From Gracilimonas sp046602855 (lineage in GTDB: Bacteria > Bacteroidota > Rhodothermia > Balneolales > Balneolaceae), in assembly GCF_046602855.1 (NCBI RefSeq), contig NZ_JBKINJ010000001.1:1426001-1490000 (forward strand): a DNA stretch of 64,000 nucleotides, written 5' to 3'. Position 1 is the first letter of the stretch; each line of letters begins with the position of its first letter. Below are positions 51,139 to 60,537 of the stretch, piece after piece. The translations under genes and the position numbers were made by a program. The notes under the pieces were generated by a model. That model saw only the letters and a list, made by a program, of their open reading frames with translations, did not search any database and had not been told where the DNA came from.

Positions 51139-51975
51139 TTACCAAATTTTAATAAGTTGTCCTTCTGCCAGTGAGTTCGGATCGTCGAGAGAATTGTACT
51201 TGGCGAGTTCGTCGACCGATACCCCGAATTGTGTTGCGATCCCACCTAACGTATCGCCTTCTGACACGCGGTGTGTGTAATCAAAGTCACTGTTGGACCC
51301 TAACAATTCTTCAACACCTTTAGACGAAAAGATGGTGTCTGCGTCTGGGGCGACATCTGTGATGGCTTTACTGTTTTTATTAGCATCGTCTACGTACTTG
51401 TTCGCCACTTTGTCTTTGGAAGGTTCGGTTGGTTTTCCACCGCCACCACCGCCACCACCGACTCCATCTACAGGTTCTTCGTCTTTGAACATGAACTCGC
51501 TAATGCCAATACCGGCTACCTTACCAACAATATTAGCAAGGCCGGATTTACGGGCGAGGTCTGCATCTGCTCTGGCTGTTTCTCTGGCGATTTTGTTCTG
51601 ATCTTTCTTCTGATCAATACGTGTGTACTCTTGACGAAACCGTTCTTTGGCTTTGTCTTCGGCCATCATGTCTTTGTTCTGAATGTCTTGTTCGGCTCTG
51701 GTCATTTGCTTATTGACATTTTCGTTGAGCCTGTCGTTGGAAGCCACCGCGACCGAGGCGTTGGTTCCTGAGTTACGAATAGACTTCTCGGCCCGTTCCC
51801 TGCCTTCGCCAATGGAAGACTGGTACTGGTCCCGTAAGCTTTCTTTCTTACGGTCATCTAAACCAACAAGGTCTTTTCTATATGAGTTAAGCAACTCCAT
51901 ATTTAAAGGAAGTTGCGGGGCGTTTTTATATGCTTCGTCTGGGTCGGGTAAAAGCCCGAATAAATTAAATGCCAT
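51139..51975 (-). CDS. LysM-domain phage protein
   Basis: This 278-aa protein has a helical N-terminal 150 residues, then a Gly-rich hinge of seven Gly near 177, then a C-terminal LysM domain at about 230-278 (HRVSEGDTLGGIATQFGVS, ELAKYNSLDDPNSLAEGQ, IKIW). LysM binds N-acetylglucosamine in peptidoglycan. It overlaps the GH108 lysozyme gene by 11 nt. Together they look like a wall-binding and cutting pair, in the virion or for lysis. Confidence 0.85.
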   Translation of the reverse strand: MAFNLFGLLPDPDEAYKNAPQLPLNMELLNSYRKDLVGLDDRKKESLRDQYQSSIGEGRERAEKSIRNSGTNASVAVASNDRLNENVNKQMTRAEQDIQNKDMMAEDKAKERFRQEYTRIDQKKDQNKIARETARADADLARKSGLANIVGKVAGIGISEFMFKDEEPVDGVGGGGGGGGKPTEPSKDKVANKYVDDANKNSKAITDVAPDADTIFSSKGVEELLGSNSDFDYTHRVSEGDTLGGIATQFGVSVDELAKYNSLDDPNSLAEGQLIKIW

Positions 51976-52516
51976 CTATATGTACTCGTTTAATCCATCC
52001 GCGGATGAATGTTTCTAATTCTTCGTTTTTCTCGCTTATGTCGATGTAATGTTTCATCTGATACCCATTAAGTAAAACCTCTACGGAATGTAGATCGTCT
52101 TTATCGTACAGAACGGCGAGGGCGTTCAAAGTCTTACTTCCTATGTCTCCATCTACTATTAAATTCTTATATAAAGTCGCACGTCGGTTCAGTAGATTCA
52201 GTGTTTTTTGTAACCATTTAGCTACTCGGTTTGGACCGGCGTTGACTCCTGACTCGAACATCTCTTTGGCGATCTTGGGATCGAAAGCGCCGATGTTGTC
52301 AAGGTTGTTTACGTCCCAATATTTTCTTTTGTATACGGTTCTTGCGAAGTCTAAATTCAGATCACGCATGTCACCACTGAAGCCATTTTCTCTGGCAACG
52401 GATTCGGTGATACCGTACATCGTTTTCCCACCTGAGTCGTATGGGTTATCTACGTAACCGCCCTCGACCAAAATTAAATGATCGAAGGCATTACGAAAGA
52501 CTTCTGCTGAAAACAT
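51965..52516 (-). CDS. GH108 N-acetylmuramidase (endolysin or virion lysozyme)
   Basis: This 183-aa protein has the GH108 catalytic block VEGGYVDNPYDSGGKTMYG, with the catalytic Glu at about residue 18, and a C-terminal PG_binding_3-like half (VDGDIGSKTLNALAVL). It cleaves beta-1,4 bonds in peptidoglycan. There is no signal peptide, so it needs a holin or is carried in the virion. No holin is evident near by. The start overlaps the previous stop as TAATG. Confidence 0.92.
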   Translation of the reverse strand: MFSAEVFRNAFDHLILVEGGYVDNPYDSGGKTMYGITESVARENGFSGDMRDLNLDFARTVYKRKYWDVNNLDNIGAFDPKIAKEMFESGVNAGPNRVAKWLQKTLNLLNRRATLYKNLIVDGDIGSKTLNALAVLYDKDDLHSVEVLLNGYQMKHYIDISEKNEELETFIRGWIKRVHIDGI

Positions 52517-52854
52517 TATGCGCTGTCTTTAGGGTTTTCAGGACGGGTGACTGACTTCATGTTAGGCTCTTCATCCATCAACTCTTCCACAGTCGGTTTG
52601 CCTTCTGTCTGTGGGGCCGGTTTATCTTCGGCTTCTGGTCGTTGTTCTTGTTGTTGTTTTTGGATTTGGCTTTGTCGTACCGCTTGGTTGTAATTAAACA
52701 AATCTTGACGGATCACTTGAATACTCTGATTCAATTCTCCGGCGTCGTCCACATCTTCAAAAGAGAAGTTTAGATGACGTTTGCAAATTTTTTCCATACG
52801 ATTAAGTGCAGATAAGCCTTGCACTACTACTTGGGGAATTTCTTGTTCACTCAT
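52516..52854 (-). CDS. Hypothetical small late protein
   Basis: This 112-aa Gln/Glu-rich protein has a helical core (NRMEKICKRHLNFSFEDV, GELNQSIQVIRQDLFNYNQ) and a disordered Gln/Pro tail. No membrane helix, so not a spanin or holin. Two copies of the phage motif family precede it (AACCTCCAA and AACCTCAAC). Confidence 0.7.
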   Translation of the reverse strand: MSEQEIPQVVVQGLSALNRMEKICKRHLNFSFEDVDDAGELNQSIQVIRQDLFNYNQAVRQSQIQKQQQEQRPEAEDKPAPQTEGKPTVEELMDEEPNMKSVTRPENPKDSA

Positions 52855-52865
52855 AATTGTTCGTT

Positions 52866-52892
52866 GGTTGAGGTTGGGTTAACGTTGGAGGT
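52866..52892 (-). promoter_or_regulatory. Start-proximal AACCTCCAA motif plus second near copy
   Basis: On the minus strand AACCTCCAA (52,892-52,884) and AACCTCAAC (52,874-52,866) lie in tandem, the latter ending 11 nt before ATG 52,854. Confidence 0.55.
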
Positions 52893-52917
52893 TAGATTTA
52901 AAGATAAGGAGTTGTGT

Positions 52918-52937
52918 CGGGTATTCATGAGAATACC
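52918..52937 (-). promoter_or_regulatory. Perfect hairpin after the 74-aa gene
   Basis: GGGTATTC, loop TCAT on the minus strand, GAATACCC; it lies 10 nt past the stop of the 74-aa gene. No T-run follows. Possibly an RNA-processing or stability element. Confidence 0.5.
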
Positions 52938-52946
52938 CTTACAACT

Positions 52947-53171
52947 TTACGCAGTTTGTTCTGTAAAAGCGTTCGCGATTTGGTCGCGTGCTACTTGTGC
53001 TCGTTCCGCGGTCTTGGACACTTGCATAGTTTCTGCTGAATCCACTATTGCGAGTGCTTCTACTTCTGCGTTGGTTTCGTCGTATTTAAAGACAGTTTTT
53101 TCGTACTCGCCGTTTGTACCAGTCTGTCCTTCTACGATGATTCCGTTCGATGCTACTTGTATGTTTACCAT
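52947..53171 (-). CDS. Hypothetical small late protein
   Basis: This 74-aa protein has beta strands (VNIQVASNGIIVEGQTG) followed by a helix (KTAERAQVARDQIANAF). No family recognised. It is flanked by gaps on both sides, has its own motif and a 3' hairpin, which is unusual in this tight operon and may mean independent or high expression, as for a minor virion subunit. Confidence 0.7.
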   Translation of the reverse strand: MVNIQVASNGIIVEGQTGTNGEYEKTVFKYDETNAEVEALAIVDSAETMQVSKTAERAQVARDQIANAFTEQTA

Positions 53172-53189
53172 TTGTCTGTTGTTTTAGGT

Positions 53190-53198
53190 TTGGAGGTT
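53190..53198 (-). promoter_or_regulatory. Start-proximal AACCTCCAA motif
   Basis: AACCTCCAA on the minus strand, 18 nt before ATG 53,171. Confidence 0.6.
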
Positions 53199-53219
53199 AA
53201 AAATGTTTTAAAAGTGTTG

Positions 53220-54377
53220 TTAGTAAAACCCATCATCACGACCGCAAGATGTAATGGTAGTTGTAATTGATTCTCCCATTCCCGTTTCCCCACTATAATA
53301 AGCGTATACTCTAAAAAACACAGTATCGCCATCTAAAACGACATTACACACGTCAAAAGTGTAACTGGTTGAAGAACCCGACAACCCTGTAACTAAATTG
53401 TTGGTTATCGATCCCCTTATAATATCGATCGAATAACTGGTTGGGTTCCCCATTTCAGGCGTGTTCCAACTAACTTGTGAAAATTGTCCTCCATCTAAAA
53501 ACGTAACGTTTGTTGGGTCGGGAGAGAGCGGGGCCACGTAATCCATCGTTATTGAAGCGCTTATTCTCGTATTACTCGTGAACGTATTGCCTGTTACCGT
53601 TACCGTGTGCCAAGTTTTGTATCTAACCGTATCATTATTACCAAAGCTCGAAGTGTGTGTACCAGTCTGGCCACTAACCGCTGTAAAGGATTGTAACGCC
53701 CCCCAATCGGACCAACTTCCGTTTGAATACCTTTGCCATTGAATGTATGTCATACCGTCTTCTCTATTCGTCCAAGTGGCTTTCGCATTCGTAACACTTA
53801 AATCCGGTTGGTCGATATATATGGGATAAGGGTTGTCTGGATCAGGGACAGCAACGGAAGAATAGGCGTTTACTGTTTCAGAAGAAAAATGATCATTTAA
53901 GTTCTCGTTAAATTTATTGAAATACCTTATCCTCAAATAATACCTTGTGTTTTTCTTAGGCATTTGTTGAGTTATGTTTTTCGTTCCTCCCGATGTGTAA
54001 AGGTAATAATAACTATCATCCACACTTGAAGGAACCGCCGACCCACGAGAATATTCCCAAACGTCTACTATAACCGTTGTATGATCGTTGCCTGTGTTGG
54101 GGGGTGGTACTGAACTCAAATTAAAAGATACGTCTATGTACCCATCCAATGTTGCCGACTCACTTGCGGAAAGTGAATTTGCTGTATAAGACGGTTTTCC
54201 GTATCCGGCAAAAGCGTCTCTTCCGTAACTATTTCCAACACCAAAAATGAACTCACCCATAGATTTCAAAGAACGCGCTCCAGAAGGATAACCTCCCATA
54301 GAGTGTATATACGCTAACGTATTACTCCCAAACTCTTGAGCTATTCTACTTCTCGCGGGATTGCTTGGTATAGCCAT
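53220..54377 (-). CDS. Virion protein with fibronectin-III-like domains
   Basis: This 385-aa protein begins with PSNPARSRIAQEFGSN, a typical phage tail-protein opening. It has beta-sandwich domains, of which the last (about 290-380: SWNTPEMGNPTSYSIDII, TVFFRVYAYYSGETG) fits FN3. FN3 domains on phage tails bind carbohydrate loosely. It overlaps the tail-fiber gene by 1 nt (TAATG), so it is coupled to it. It may be a second receptor-binding or fiber-tip protein. Confidence 0.75.
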   Translation of the reverse strand: MAIPSNPARSRIAQEFGSNTLAYIHSMGGYPSGARSLKSMGEFIFGVGNSYGRDAFAGYGKPSYTANSLSASESATLDGYIDVSFNLSSVPPPNTGNDHTTVIVDVWEYSRGSAVPSSVDDSYYYLYTSGGTKNITQQMPKKNTRYYLRIRYFNKFNENLNDHFSSETVNAYSSVAVPDPDNPYPIYIDQPDLSVTNAKATWTNREDGMTYIQWQRYSNGSWSDWGALQSFTAVSGQTGTHTSSFGNNDTVRYKTWHTVTVTGNTFTSNTRISASITMDYVAPLSPDPTNVTFLDGGQFSQVSWNTPEMGNPTSYSIDIIRGSITNNLVTGLSGSSTSYTFDVCNVVLDGDTVFFRVYAYYSGETGMGESITTTITSCGRDDGFY

Positions 54378-57300
54378 TATTTTCTTCCTCCAAGTTCATC
54401 AAATTTATGTTCCAACATTGCTACCCTTCCTCTTAAATCAGCGATAAGGTTCGTTTGTATATCAGTTGTTTTTGTGAATGCCCTATTCAATTCGCTAACA
54501 CCAGAAAGGGCGATTGAACTAATGGAATACGATGACAAAGTGAATATCTCACCAAATTCATCGTCCTGACGAACGTTAACTAAATCCCTATCGTACTTCA
54601 TTATGTCTTGTGCGATGATACCATACTGAGGATGTTCTAACCCTCTCTTATTGTATTTATAAAGTCTTACATAATCCGCAATATCTATTGCACTATGGGG
54701 GACCAAATTGCTTTTTATTCTTCTATCGGAAGGGTCCCTATGGTCGTCGGATTCTGACCTACCATACACCCGAACCCCGTAAGACATTGTCCGTAGTCTT
54801 TCCCCACCATTTTCAAATAAACGAATGTAGGGTCGAGATGAACTTGTTATAAGATACATTAAAGCGTGATTCGTACCTTGTGGGTCCTCCCCTTGAAAAT
54901 AAAAATTCCCTCCTGAATGATTATAATTTTTAATATAAAGATGTCCTCCACTATGCCAAAACCTTTGATCTGCATGAGTACCAAAACGAACGTTTTTCCC
55001 ATCTTGCCATTCGGTGTGTCCATATACGGTATCGTCTGCGTTGGACCTTAAAAAACCACCACTACTGATCCCGTCTAACAGGTCAGCATCAAGCCCACTT
55101 CCTGCGCCATCGTTTCCTTGATGCCAAATTTTGTTTCCAGTAACACCATTAATATATGCTTGTCCGTTTCTTCCAACTGAAAACCATACTTTACCGCCAC
55201 CATCCACGACTCTAAACCACCCATCATAATCGTAAGCGGTCTCCAATCTAACGTCGTAAGAAGAGGAACCGGAATTGTCTAATATTAATCTGGAATCCGA
55301 ACCAGAATGTATTCTCACGTCACCGTTGAATCTTGCCGAAGACTGTACGTAAAACGTTCCACTTCCACTTAATCTCGTAAACCTTAAAGTTCCACTGCCA
55401 TCGATATAATTACCCCATATAGAAGAACCATCATGTTTCCAAAAAATTGCATCTCTGTCTGTTCCCGTCGTCCCATCTAAAACGAGACGAGAACCGGCCA
55501 AATCAATTATCGGTTCGTTTCCTACGATGGAAAAATTACCTCTGTAAAAATTACCATTTACTGTAACATTGTTAGCGAAGTAAGCATTTGCGCTGGCGTC
55601 GATCAACGTAGTTATGTTGTCAGGGTTCCCTGAATTACTATTTGAAGACGCCACTTGAACTCCACCTTCACCACCAATGTAAACTACTTCACCGCCTTGA
55701 GAAAATTGCATCTCTCCGGCCTCGATGTACATTTGTGTGCCTGTACTGTTGAGTCGGTAAATGGAAAGTGTTGTAGGAACTTGAGAGTTCGAAATTGTTC
55801 CGCCCACTTCAGAAAAGTTTGGCCATCTTGTCGTGTAGGCTGGTTCGCCTGTAATGTCACTCCACGGGTGAGTGTGTCCGGTATCAGCTTTAGTTGCGGG
55901 GTTGAAATTACCAGCATCCCACACTTCATTCCCATCATATATCAAATCGTTGTTCGCAATGGTCAACGAATGGTAGCTGTTTCCATCGTACAATTCCCAC
56001 CATACCGCAGTGTTGTTTCCTGCGTCATCTTTTCCGTACCAATGAAGGGCAGAATAGTTTGTATTTCTGACTCGTGCGTCTGCTTGAATATGTGCTCCTG
56101 TCCCAGCATCCCAATACATAGTGCCGTCGAACCTTGCACTATTGAAACCGATGGTCCCCCCAAAGTTACTATGGGTGTGTCCAGACAATGCGTAACGCCC
56201 ATCACCCCACGTAGTATCAAAACTGATCGTACCTGATCCAGTACCGTTGTATCCACCGGACATTCCGCTTATTCCAGTACCAAAGTAAAGACCGGAATGG
56301 GCGTGACCGGTATCAGACTTGGTCGCGGGGTCGAAATTACCTGAATGCCAAACCGTAGCGCCGTTTATTTTAATGTTGTGATCAAGTTGTAGATATTGGG
56401 GATCGTCATGTTCTACCCACATATCAACGGCAGTTAAACCTCCTAAATGGAAACTCATTGAAACCGATTCACCTGACACCGAAGAAGGGTTGTACAATTC
56501 AAATGTGTTGTTATTATATGCGGGTGTTCCTGTGACAGCTTTTTGTATGGTCACTGAATCACTAAAAGTACCACCCGTTTTTGGCATATACTCAGAATGA
56601 CTATGTCCCACAACAGCGTAGTTTCCAAGATCAGTAATATCCGCTTCCGTGTGGCTGTGTCCTGAAAGCGCGTAATTGCTATCCAACATAGAATCGGTTA
56701 TTGATCCTACCGGAATATCTGAAGTTGTAATGTCGCCTGTCTTACCGAATACGGACGAAACGGTTGTTGAAACCTGTCCGCCACCACCAATGGATTCTAC
56801 GGTGTCTGCACCGATTCTTCTGAATATACCATTAGAGTTAATGGCGATCGTGGTGTTCGTCTCTTCGTATGTAATGCCTGTTAAGGATACCTGACCGTAG
56901 TCGGCAGTCTCTTCAGTTTTTATAATTTGGACACTTATGTAATGTTCTTCTACGTCAGGTAACGCGCCATTGATGGATTCCCCGTTGATGTTGTTGGTAC
57001 TGAACATAAACTGGAAATCGTCTTGGGAATAGATGTTGATCTCTCCCCTTTTAAACTTAGTGATGTTGTCATTAATATCTCTGGTCACACCCAACAACTG
57101 AACTCTTATTTCCTTTATAACTGAACCGTCTGCTTGGCTCATATCCAAGTTGTATTCGTACACAACGTTGGCTCCGTCGGATACTATAGTGACTTCTTGT
57201 GTTTTTCCTACAGATGATATGTAAGAAGTGTTGTCGGAAGGGATGTCTAAAACCCCGTTAGTCCCACCTACTACCTTACCATTGGTGTAACTTTTAATGG

Positions 57301-60124
57301 CCGGTGGTATTCCGTCGGGTCTGATCGACAACACGTCTTTCAATTCAGTACCAAACATAGCTGACATCTTAAACTCTGGTTTAGAACTGTCAAGTCCTAT
57401 GCCACCAGCCGTTGTAGTTGAATCGATTGTGTTAGTGGCGATCCCCCAATTGGCAATGGTCGCTCCAAGTGCGGTAAGGTCAGCAACGTTAATCTCATTG
57501 GCTGTTATAGCGTTCGCACTGATCTCGTCGGTTGTCAGTGTTTTATATGCTATCTCCGTAGCGGTTATCGTTCCCGCTGTGATGGCGTTCGCTGTGATGG
57601 AATCTACGGCGAGTTCATTGGCTGTTATCCTGTCTGCGAATGCGTTGTTTACGAATAGGTTATCTAAGAATCCGTTTACTGCCGTGTACTCATTAAAGAA
57701 TGCAGTGGAACCGACAAGATTTCCGACGCTAATCTCGTTGGCTGTTATGGTGTCTGTAGCTATCTCATTAGCTGTAATAGCGTCAGCCAGAATTTCGTTT
57801 GCGGTAATGGCATCTGTGGCGATTTTATTTGTTGTAACGGCATTGGCAGAAATCTCACTTGCGGTGATTGCTCCAGCACCGATTTCACTTGCTGTAATTG
57901 TACCTGTGGCGATCTCGGTTGCGGTAATTGTCCCCGCCGAAATTGCACTCGCTGTTACCGCGTCAACGGCAATTTCGTTCGCTGTTATCCTGTCGGCGAA
58001 TGCATTATTGACAAATAGATTGTCTAAGAATCCGTTAAGGGCAGTAAATTCATTATAGAAAGCTGTGTCACCAACAAGGTTTCCGACGTTAATCTCGTTG
58101 GCTGTAACTGTACCTGTTGCGATCTCTGTGGCCGTGATTGTGCCCGCAGAAATTTCATTTGCGGTAATGGTGTTACTCGCTATCTCGTTGGCCGTAATTG
58201 CGCCTGTTGCGATCTCGGTCGCTGTAATTGTCCCGACGTTGATTTCGTTAGCGGTAATTGCGTTACTCGCAATCTCACTTGCTGTAATGGTCCCTGCACT
58301 AATTTCACTGGCCGTGACTGCACCCGCTCCGATTTCGTTAGCTGTGATTCGGTCTGCGTATGCGTTATTGACAAAGAGTTTATCTAAAAATCCGTTAAGG
58401 GCAGTGAATTCGTTGAAGAAGGCAGTGGACGCGACGAGATCATCGACACTGATCTCACTGGCGGTGATTACATTGGCCCCAATCTCACTGGCCGTAATGA
58501 CACCGGCCCCGATTTCACTGGCTGTTATAGTACCTGTTGCGATCTCGGTCGCTGTGATTACACCGGCTCCAATTTCACTGGCGGTGATTACACCCGCACC
58601 AATCTCACTGGCTGTTATCGTACCTACTGCTATTTCGTTTGCGGTAATTACATTAGCGCCGATTTCGCTGGCCGTAATTGTTCCGGCAGAAATGTCGTTC
58701 GCTGTTATCCTGTCCGCGAATGCATTATTGACGAATAGTTTGTCTAAGAATCCGTTAAGGGCGGTGAACTCATTTAAAAATGCCGTAGACGCCACGAGAT
58801 CGTCCACTTGTATATTGCTGGCAACGACCGCATCGGTAGCGATCTTCGGAGTAGTTATCGCATTGTCAGTTATTTGTGTACCTGTTATCTGTCCGGTTAC
58901 ATCGGAGGCCGAAACTTCTTTGGTCCATTCGATGCCGGTATCTCTGTATAGTGTATTGTCTGTACTTAATAAGACAACTCTTCCTGCGTTCCCTGCGGTT
59001 GGTAACGCGTCTACCTTTTCAATGGCAGAAATGTTTGATGCAAAATTATTAAGACTAACTGACCCTGCGGAATCGGCCAATTTATTGTTTAATTGTGTCT
59101 GAAGGTCTGGAAGGGTGGTTGTGTTGAGTGTAGAAATGTCAGATTCGTTGGCCCCTATTCGTGTGTCAAGGGCCGGTATCGTAGTGATCTCTAAGGTAGA
59201 TATGTCCGATTCGGTCGCGTCGATCCTTCCGTCCAGTGCGGGTATCGTAGTGATCTCCAAAGTGTTTATGTCGGACTCGTTGGCTCCTATCCGTGTGTCA
59301 AGGGCCGGTATCGTAGTGATCTCTAACGTATTAATGTCAGACTCAGCAGTCCCAATCCTTCCATCCAATGCGGGAAGGTCTACAGTGTTGAGGGTGTTGA
59401 GTTCACTGTCGTTGGCTCCTATTCGCGCGTCAAGGGCGGGGAGATCAACGGTGTTCAATGTGTTGAGTTCGCTGTCGTTATCGGCGATACGAGAGTCCAA
59501 CGAAGGAAGAGTAACATTGTTCAACGTATCCAACGTACTATTGTTGGTCTGTAGTTGAGAATCTAAGTTAGGTAAGGTGACTGTCTTCAGTTCTGACAAA
59601 TCCGCCTCTGCTCCGCCTAACCTATTGTTAAGGTCTGGAAGCTGAACGTTGTTTAGATCGTTAAGTGATAGTTGATTGGCGTCAAGCTGAGACTGTAAAT
59701 TAGGTAGGGTTACAGTTTCGAGTGTCGCAAGATCACCATCGAGTTCAGTCAAACGAAGATCAAGGGCTGGTAAATCCACCGTATTTAACTGATCCAAGTC
59801 CGCTTCAAGTGCTGGGAGTTGGATGGTGTTCAGATGTCCCAAATCTGCTTCAAGGGCCGGAATCTCGACGTCGTTAAGTTGGTCAAGTTGTGATTGTAAC
59901 AGGGGCAACTTGTTTGTGTTCAGATCGGCAAGGTCAAGCTGTAGTTGATCCAATTCGCTGTTGATACCATCGATCCCAACGTCACCCCCGACAAATGTAG
60001 CAATGTCAGAAACCGATATGACCGATAGGTCGCCGGTTGCTGAATAGGTGATGAATCTGTTTGAAGAAGGTATGCTATTGACTAACGCTTCTTCTAATAA
60101 ATCGATTTGGTCTAATACAGGCAT
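54377..60124 (-). CDS. Repetitive tail fiber with S74 intramolecular chaperone
   Basis: At 1,915 aa, the order is: an N-terminal head (1-55); about 13 units of 22 aa (for example LNTVDLPALDARIGANDSE, about 56-345), which suit a trimeric coiled or beta-fibre; a linker; then four macro-units of exactly 120 aa made of nine decapeptides ITAxEIxxGT plus a 30-aa spacer (TAFFNEFTALNGFLDKLF, about 440-890); beta domains with repeated HSGNFDPATKSDTGHAH; and a C-terminal S74 chaperone with the cleavage Ser in DPSDRRIKSN (about 1,797). S74 domains trimerise the fiber and then cut themselves off. It recognises the host surface. Coupled to neighbours by TAATG on both sides. Confidence 0.93.
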   Translation of the reverse strand: MPVLDQIDLLEEALVNSIPSSNRFITYSATGDLSVISVSDIATFVGGDVGIDGINSELDQLQLDLADLNTNKLPLLQSQLDQLNDVEIPALEADLGHLNTIQLPALEADLDQLNTVDLPALDLRLTELDGDLATLETVTLPNLQSQLDANQLSLNDLNNVQLPDLNNRLGGAEADLSELKTVTLPNLDSQLQTNNSTLDTLNNVTLPSLDSRIADNDSELNTLNTVDLPALDARIGANDSELNTLNTVDLPALDGRIGTAESDINTLEITTIPALDTRIGANESDINTLEITTIPALDGRIDATESDISTLEITTIPALDTRIGANESDISTLNTTTLPDLQTQLNNKLADSAGSVSLNNFASNISAIEKVDALPTAGNAGRVVLLSTDNTLYRDTGIEWTKEVSASDVTGQITGTQITDNAITTPKIATDAVVASNIQVDDLVASTAFLNEFTALNGFLDKLFVNNAFADRITANDISAGTITASEIGANVITANEIAVGTITASEIGAGVITASEIGAGVITATEIATGTITASEIGAGVITASEIGANVITASEISVDDLVASTAFFNEFTALNGFLDKLFVNNAYADRITANEIGAGAVTASEISAGTITASEIASNAITANEINVGTITATEIATGAITANEIASNTITANEISAGTITATEIATGTVTANEINVGNLVGDTAFYNEFTALNGFLDNLFVNNAFADRITANEIAVDAVTASAISAGTITATEIATGTITASEIGAGAITASEISANAVTTNKIATDAITANEILADAITANEIATDTITANEISVGNLVGSTAFFNEYTAVNGFLDNLFVNNAFADRITANELAVDSITANAITAGTITATEIAYKTLTTDEISANAITANEINVADLTALGATIANWGIATNTIDSTTTAGGIGLDSSKPEFKMSAMFGTELKDVLSIRPDGIPPAIKSYTNGKVVGGTNGVLDIPSDNTSYISSVGKTQEVTIVSDGANVVYEYNLDMSQADGSVIKEIRVQLLGVTRDINDNITKFKRGEINIYSQDDFQFMFSTNNINGESINGALPDVEEHYISVQIIKTEETADYGQVSLTGITYEETNTTIAINSNGIFRRIGADTVESIGGGGQVSTTVSSVFGKTGDITTSDIPVGSITDSMLDSNYALSGHSHTEADITDLGNYAVVGHSHSEYMPKTGGTFSDSVTIQKAVTGTPAYNNNTFELYNPSSVSGESVSMSFHLGGLTAVDMWVEHDDPQYLQLDHNIKINGATVWHSGNFDPATKSDTGHAHSGLYFGTGISGMSGGYNGTGSGTISFDTTWGDGRYALSGHTHSNFGGTIGFNSARFDGTMYWDAGTGAHIQADARVRNTNYSALHWYGKDDAGNNTAVWWELYDGNSYHSLTIANNDLIYDGNEVWDAGNFNPATKADTGHTHPWSDITGEPAYTTRWPNFSEVGGTISNSQVPTTLSIYRLNSTGTQMYIEAGEMQFSQGGEVVYIGGEGGVQVASSNSNSGNPDNITTLIDASANAYFANNVTVNGNFYRGNFSIVGNEPIIDLAGSRLVLDGTTGTDRDAIFWKHDGSSIWGNYIDGSGTLRFTRLSGSGTFYVQSSARFNGDVRIHSGSDSRLILDNSGSSSYDVRLETAYDYDGWFRVVDGGGKVWFSVGRNGQAYINGVTGNKIWHQGNDGAGSGLDADLLDGISSGGFLRSNADDTVYGHTEWQDGKNVRFGTHADQRFWHSGGHLYIKNYNHSGGNFYFQGEDPQGTNHALMYLITSSSRPYIRLFENGGERLRTMSYGVRVYGRSESDDHRDPSDRRIKSNLVPHSAIDIADYVRLYKYNKRGLEHPQYGIIAQDIMKYDRDLVNVRQDDEFGEIFTLSSYSISSIALSGVSELNRAFTKTTDIQTNLIADLRGRVAMLEHKFDELGGRK
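57510..58800. repeat. Four 360-bp macrorepeats in the fiber gene
   Basis: The marker TGC(A/G)TT(A/G)TTxAC sits at 57,641, 58,001, 58,361 and 58,721, exactly 360 bp apart. Each unit is nine 30-bp decapeptide repeats plus a 90-bp spacer. They differ by base substitutions, not by length. Confidence 0.92.
59090..59960. repeat. 66-bp (22-aa) tandem repeats in the fiber gene
   Basis: About 13 units encode L-x-TL-x-T-x-x-x-PALD-x-RI-x-x-x-x-S-(D/E). The five units between about 59,100 and 59,440 are the most alike, sharing GGTATCGTAGTGATCTC. Confidence 0.9.
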
Positions 60125-60537
60125 TACTTCTTAATCGTTAGAAACTTACCGCCGATCGAAAGAAAAGCTTGGTTTTTAAGTTCAAGTAAGAACACTTTTC
60201 CGACCGCGCCGTAATGGTTAAAAATTCTTGTAACTTCGACAGGTATGGTAAGTGAGGAAGAATAGGATAAGAAGGACGTCTCAGGAGAATCAATCAACGA
60301 GTTTGCGAAACTCTCAATGTCAATAGGGTCTTCCGTGACAACGCTACTAAAATTAGCAACGCCTAAAGCTGTACGAAGTGTCCCGTTGGTAGAATTAACA
60401 GGACTGTTAGTTAAAGAATCAATGATTGAAAAAAACGTAGCGATGTTTGATTCAGTTGTTTTAATCCTTGTAGGTTCTGTCCCGACTAAATCAGAAAGTT
60501 CTGAAGTGGAGCCGGTCACTGGTAAATTTTGTATCAT
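60124..60537 (-). CDS. Hypothetical late protein
   Basis: This 137-aa protein is of unknown family. A beta-rich second half (SSLTIPVEVTRIFNHYG, KVFLLELKNQAFLSIGG) follows a helical first half. It is coupled to the fiber gene (TAATG) and to the upstream gene (ATGA). It could be a fiber-attachment or baseplate subunit. Confidence 0.7.
   Translation of the reverse strand: MIQNLPVTGSTSELSDLVGTEPTRIKTTESNIATFFSIIDSLTNSPVNSTNGTLRTALGVANFSSVVTEDPIDIESFANSLIDSPETSFLSYSSSLTIPVEVTRIFNHYGAVGKVFLLELKNQAFLSIGGKFLTIKK

Noticed and set aside
57297..59102. Two long plus-strand frames (253 and 345 codons) rich in ISLAVI repeats
   Set aside because: They are antisense images of the decapeptide repeats in the tail-fiber gene; the 30-bp period keeps the frame open on the other strand. 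Composition is not protein-like.
57510..59960. CRISPR-like regular repeats
   Set aside because: The repeats are in frame, contiguous and encode the fibre; there are no unique spacers and no cas genes.
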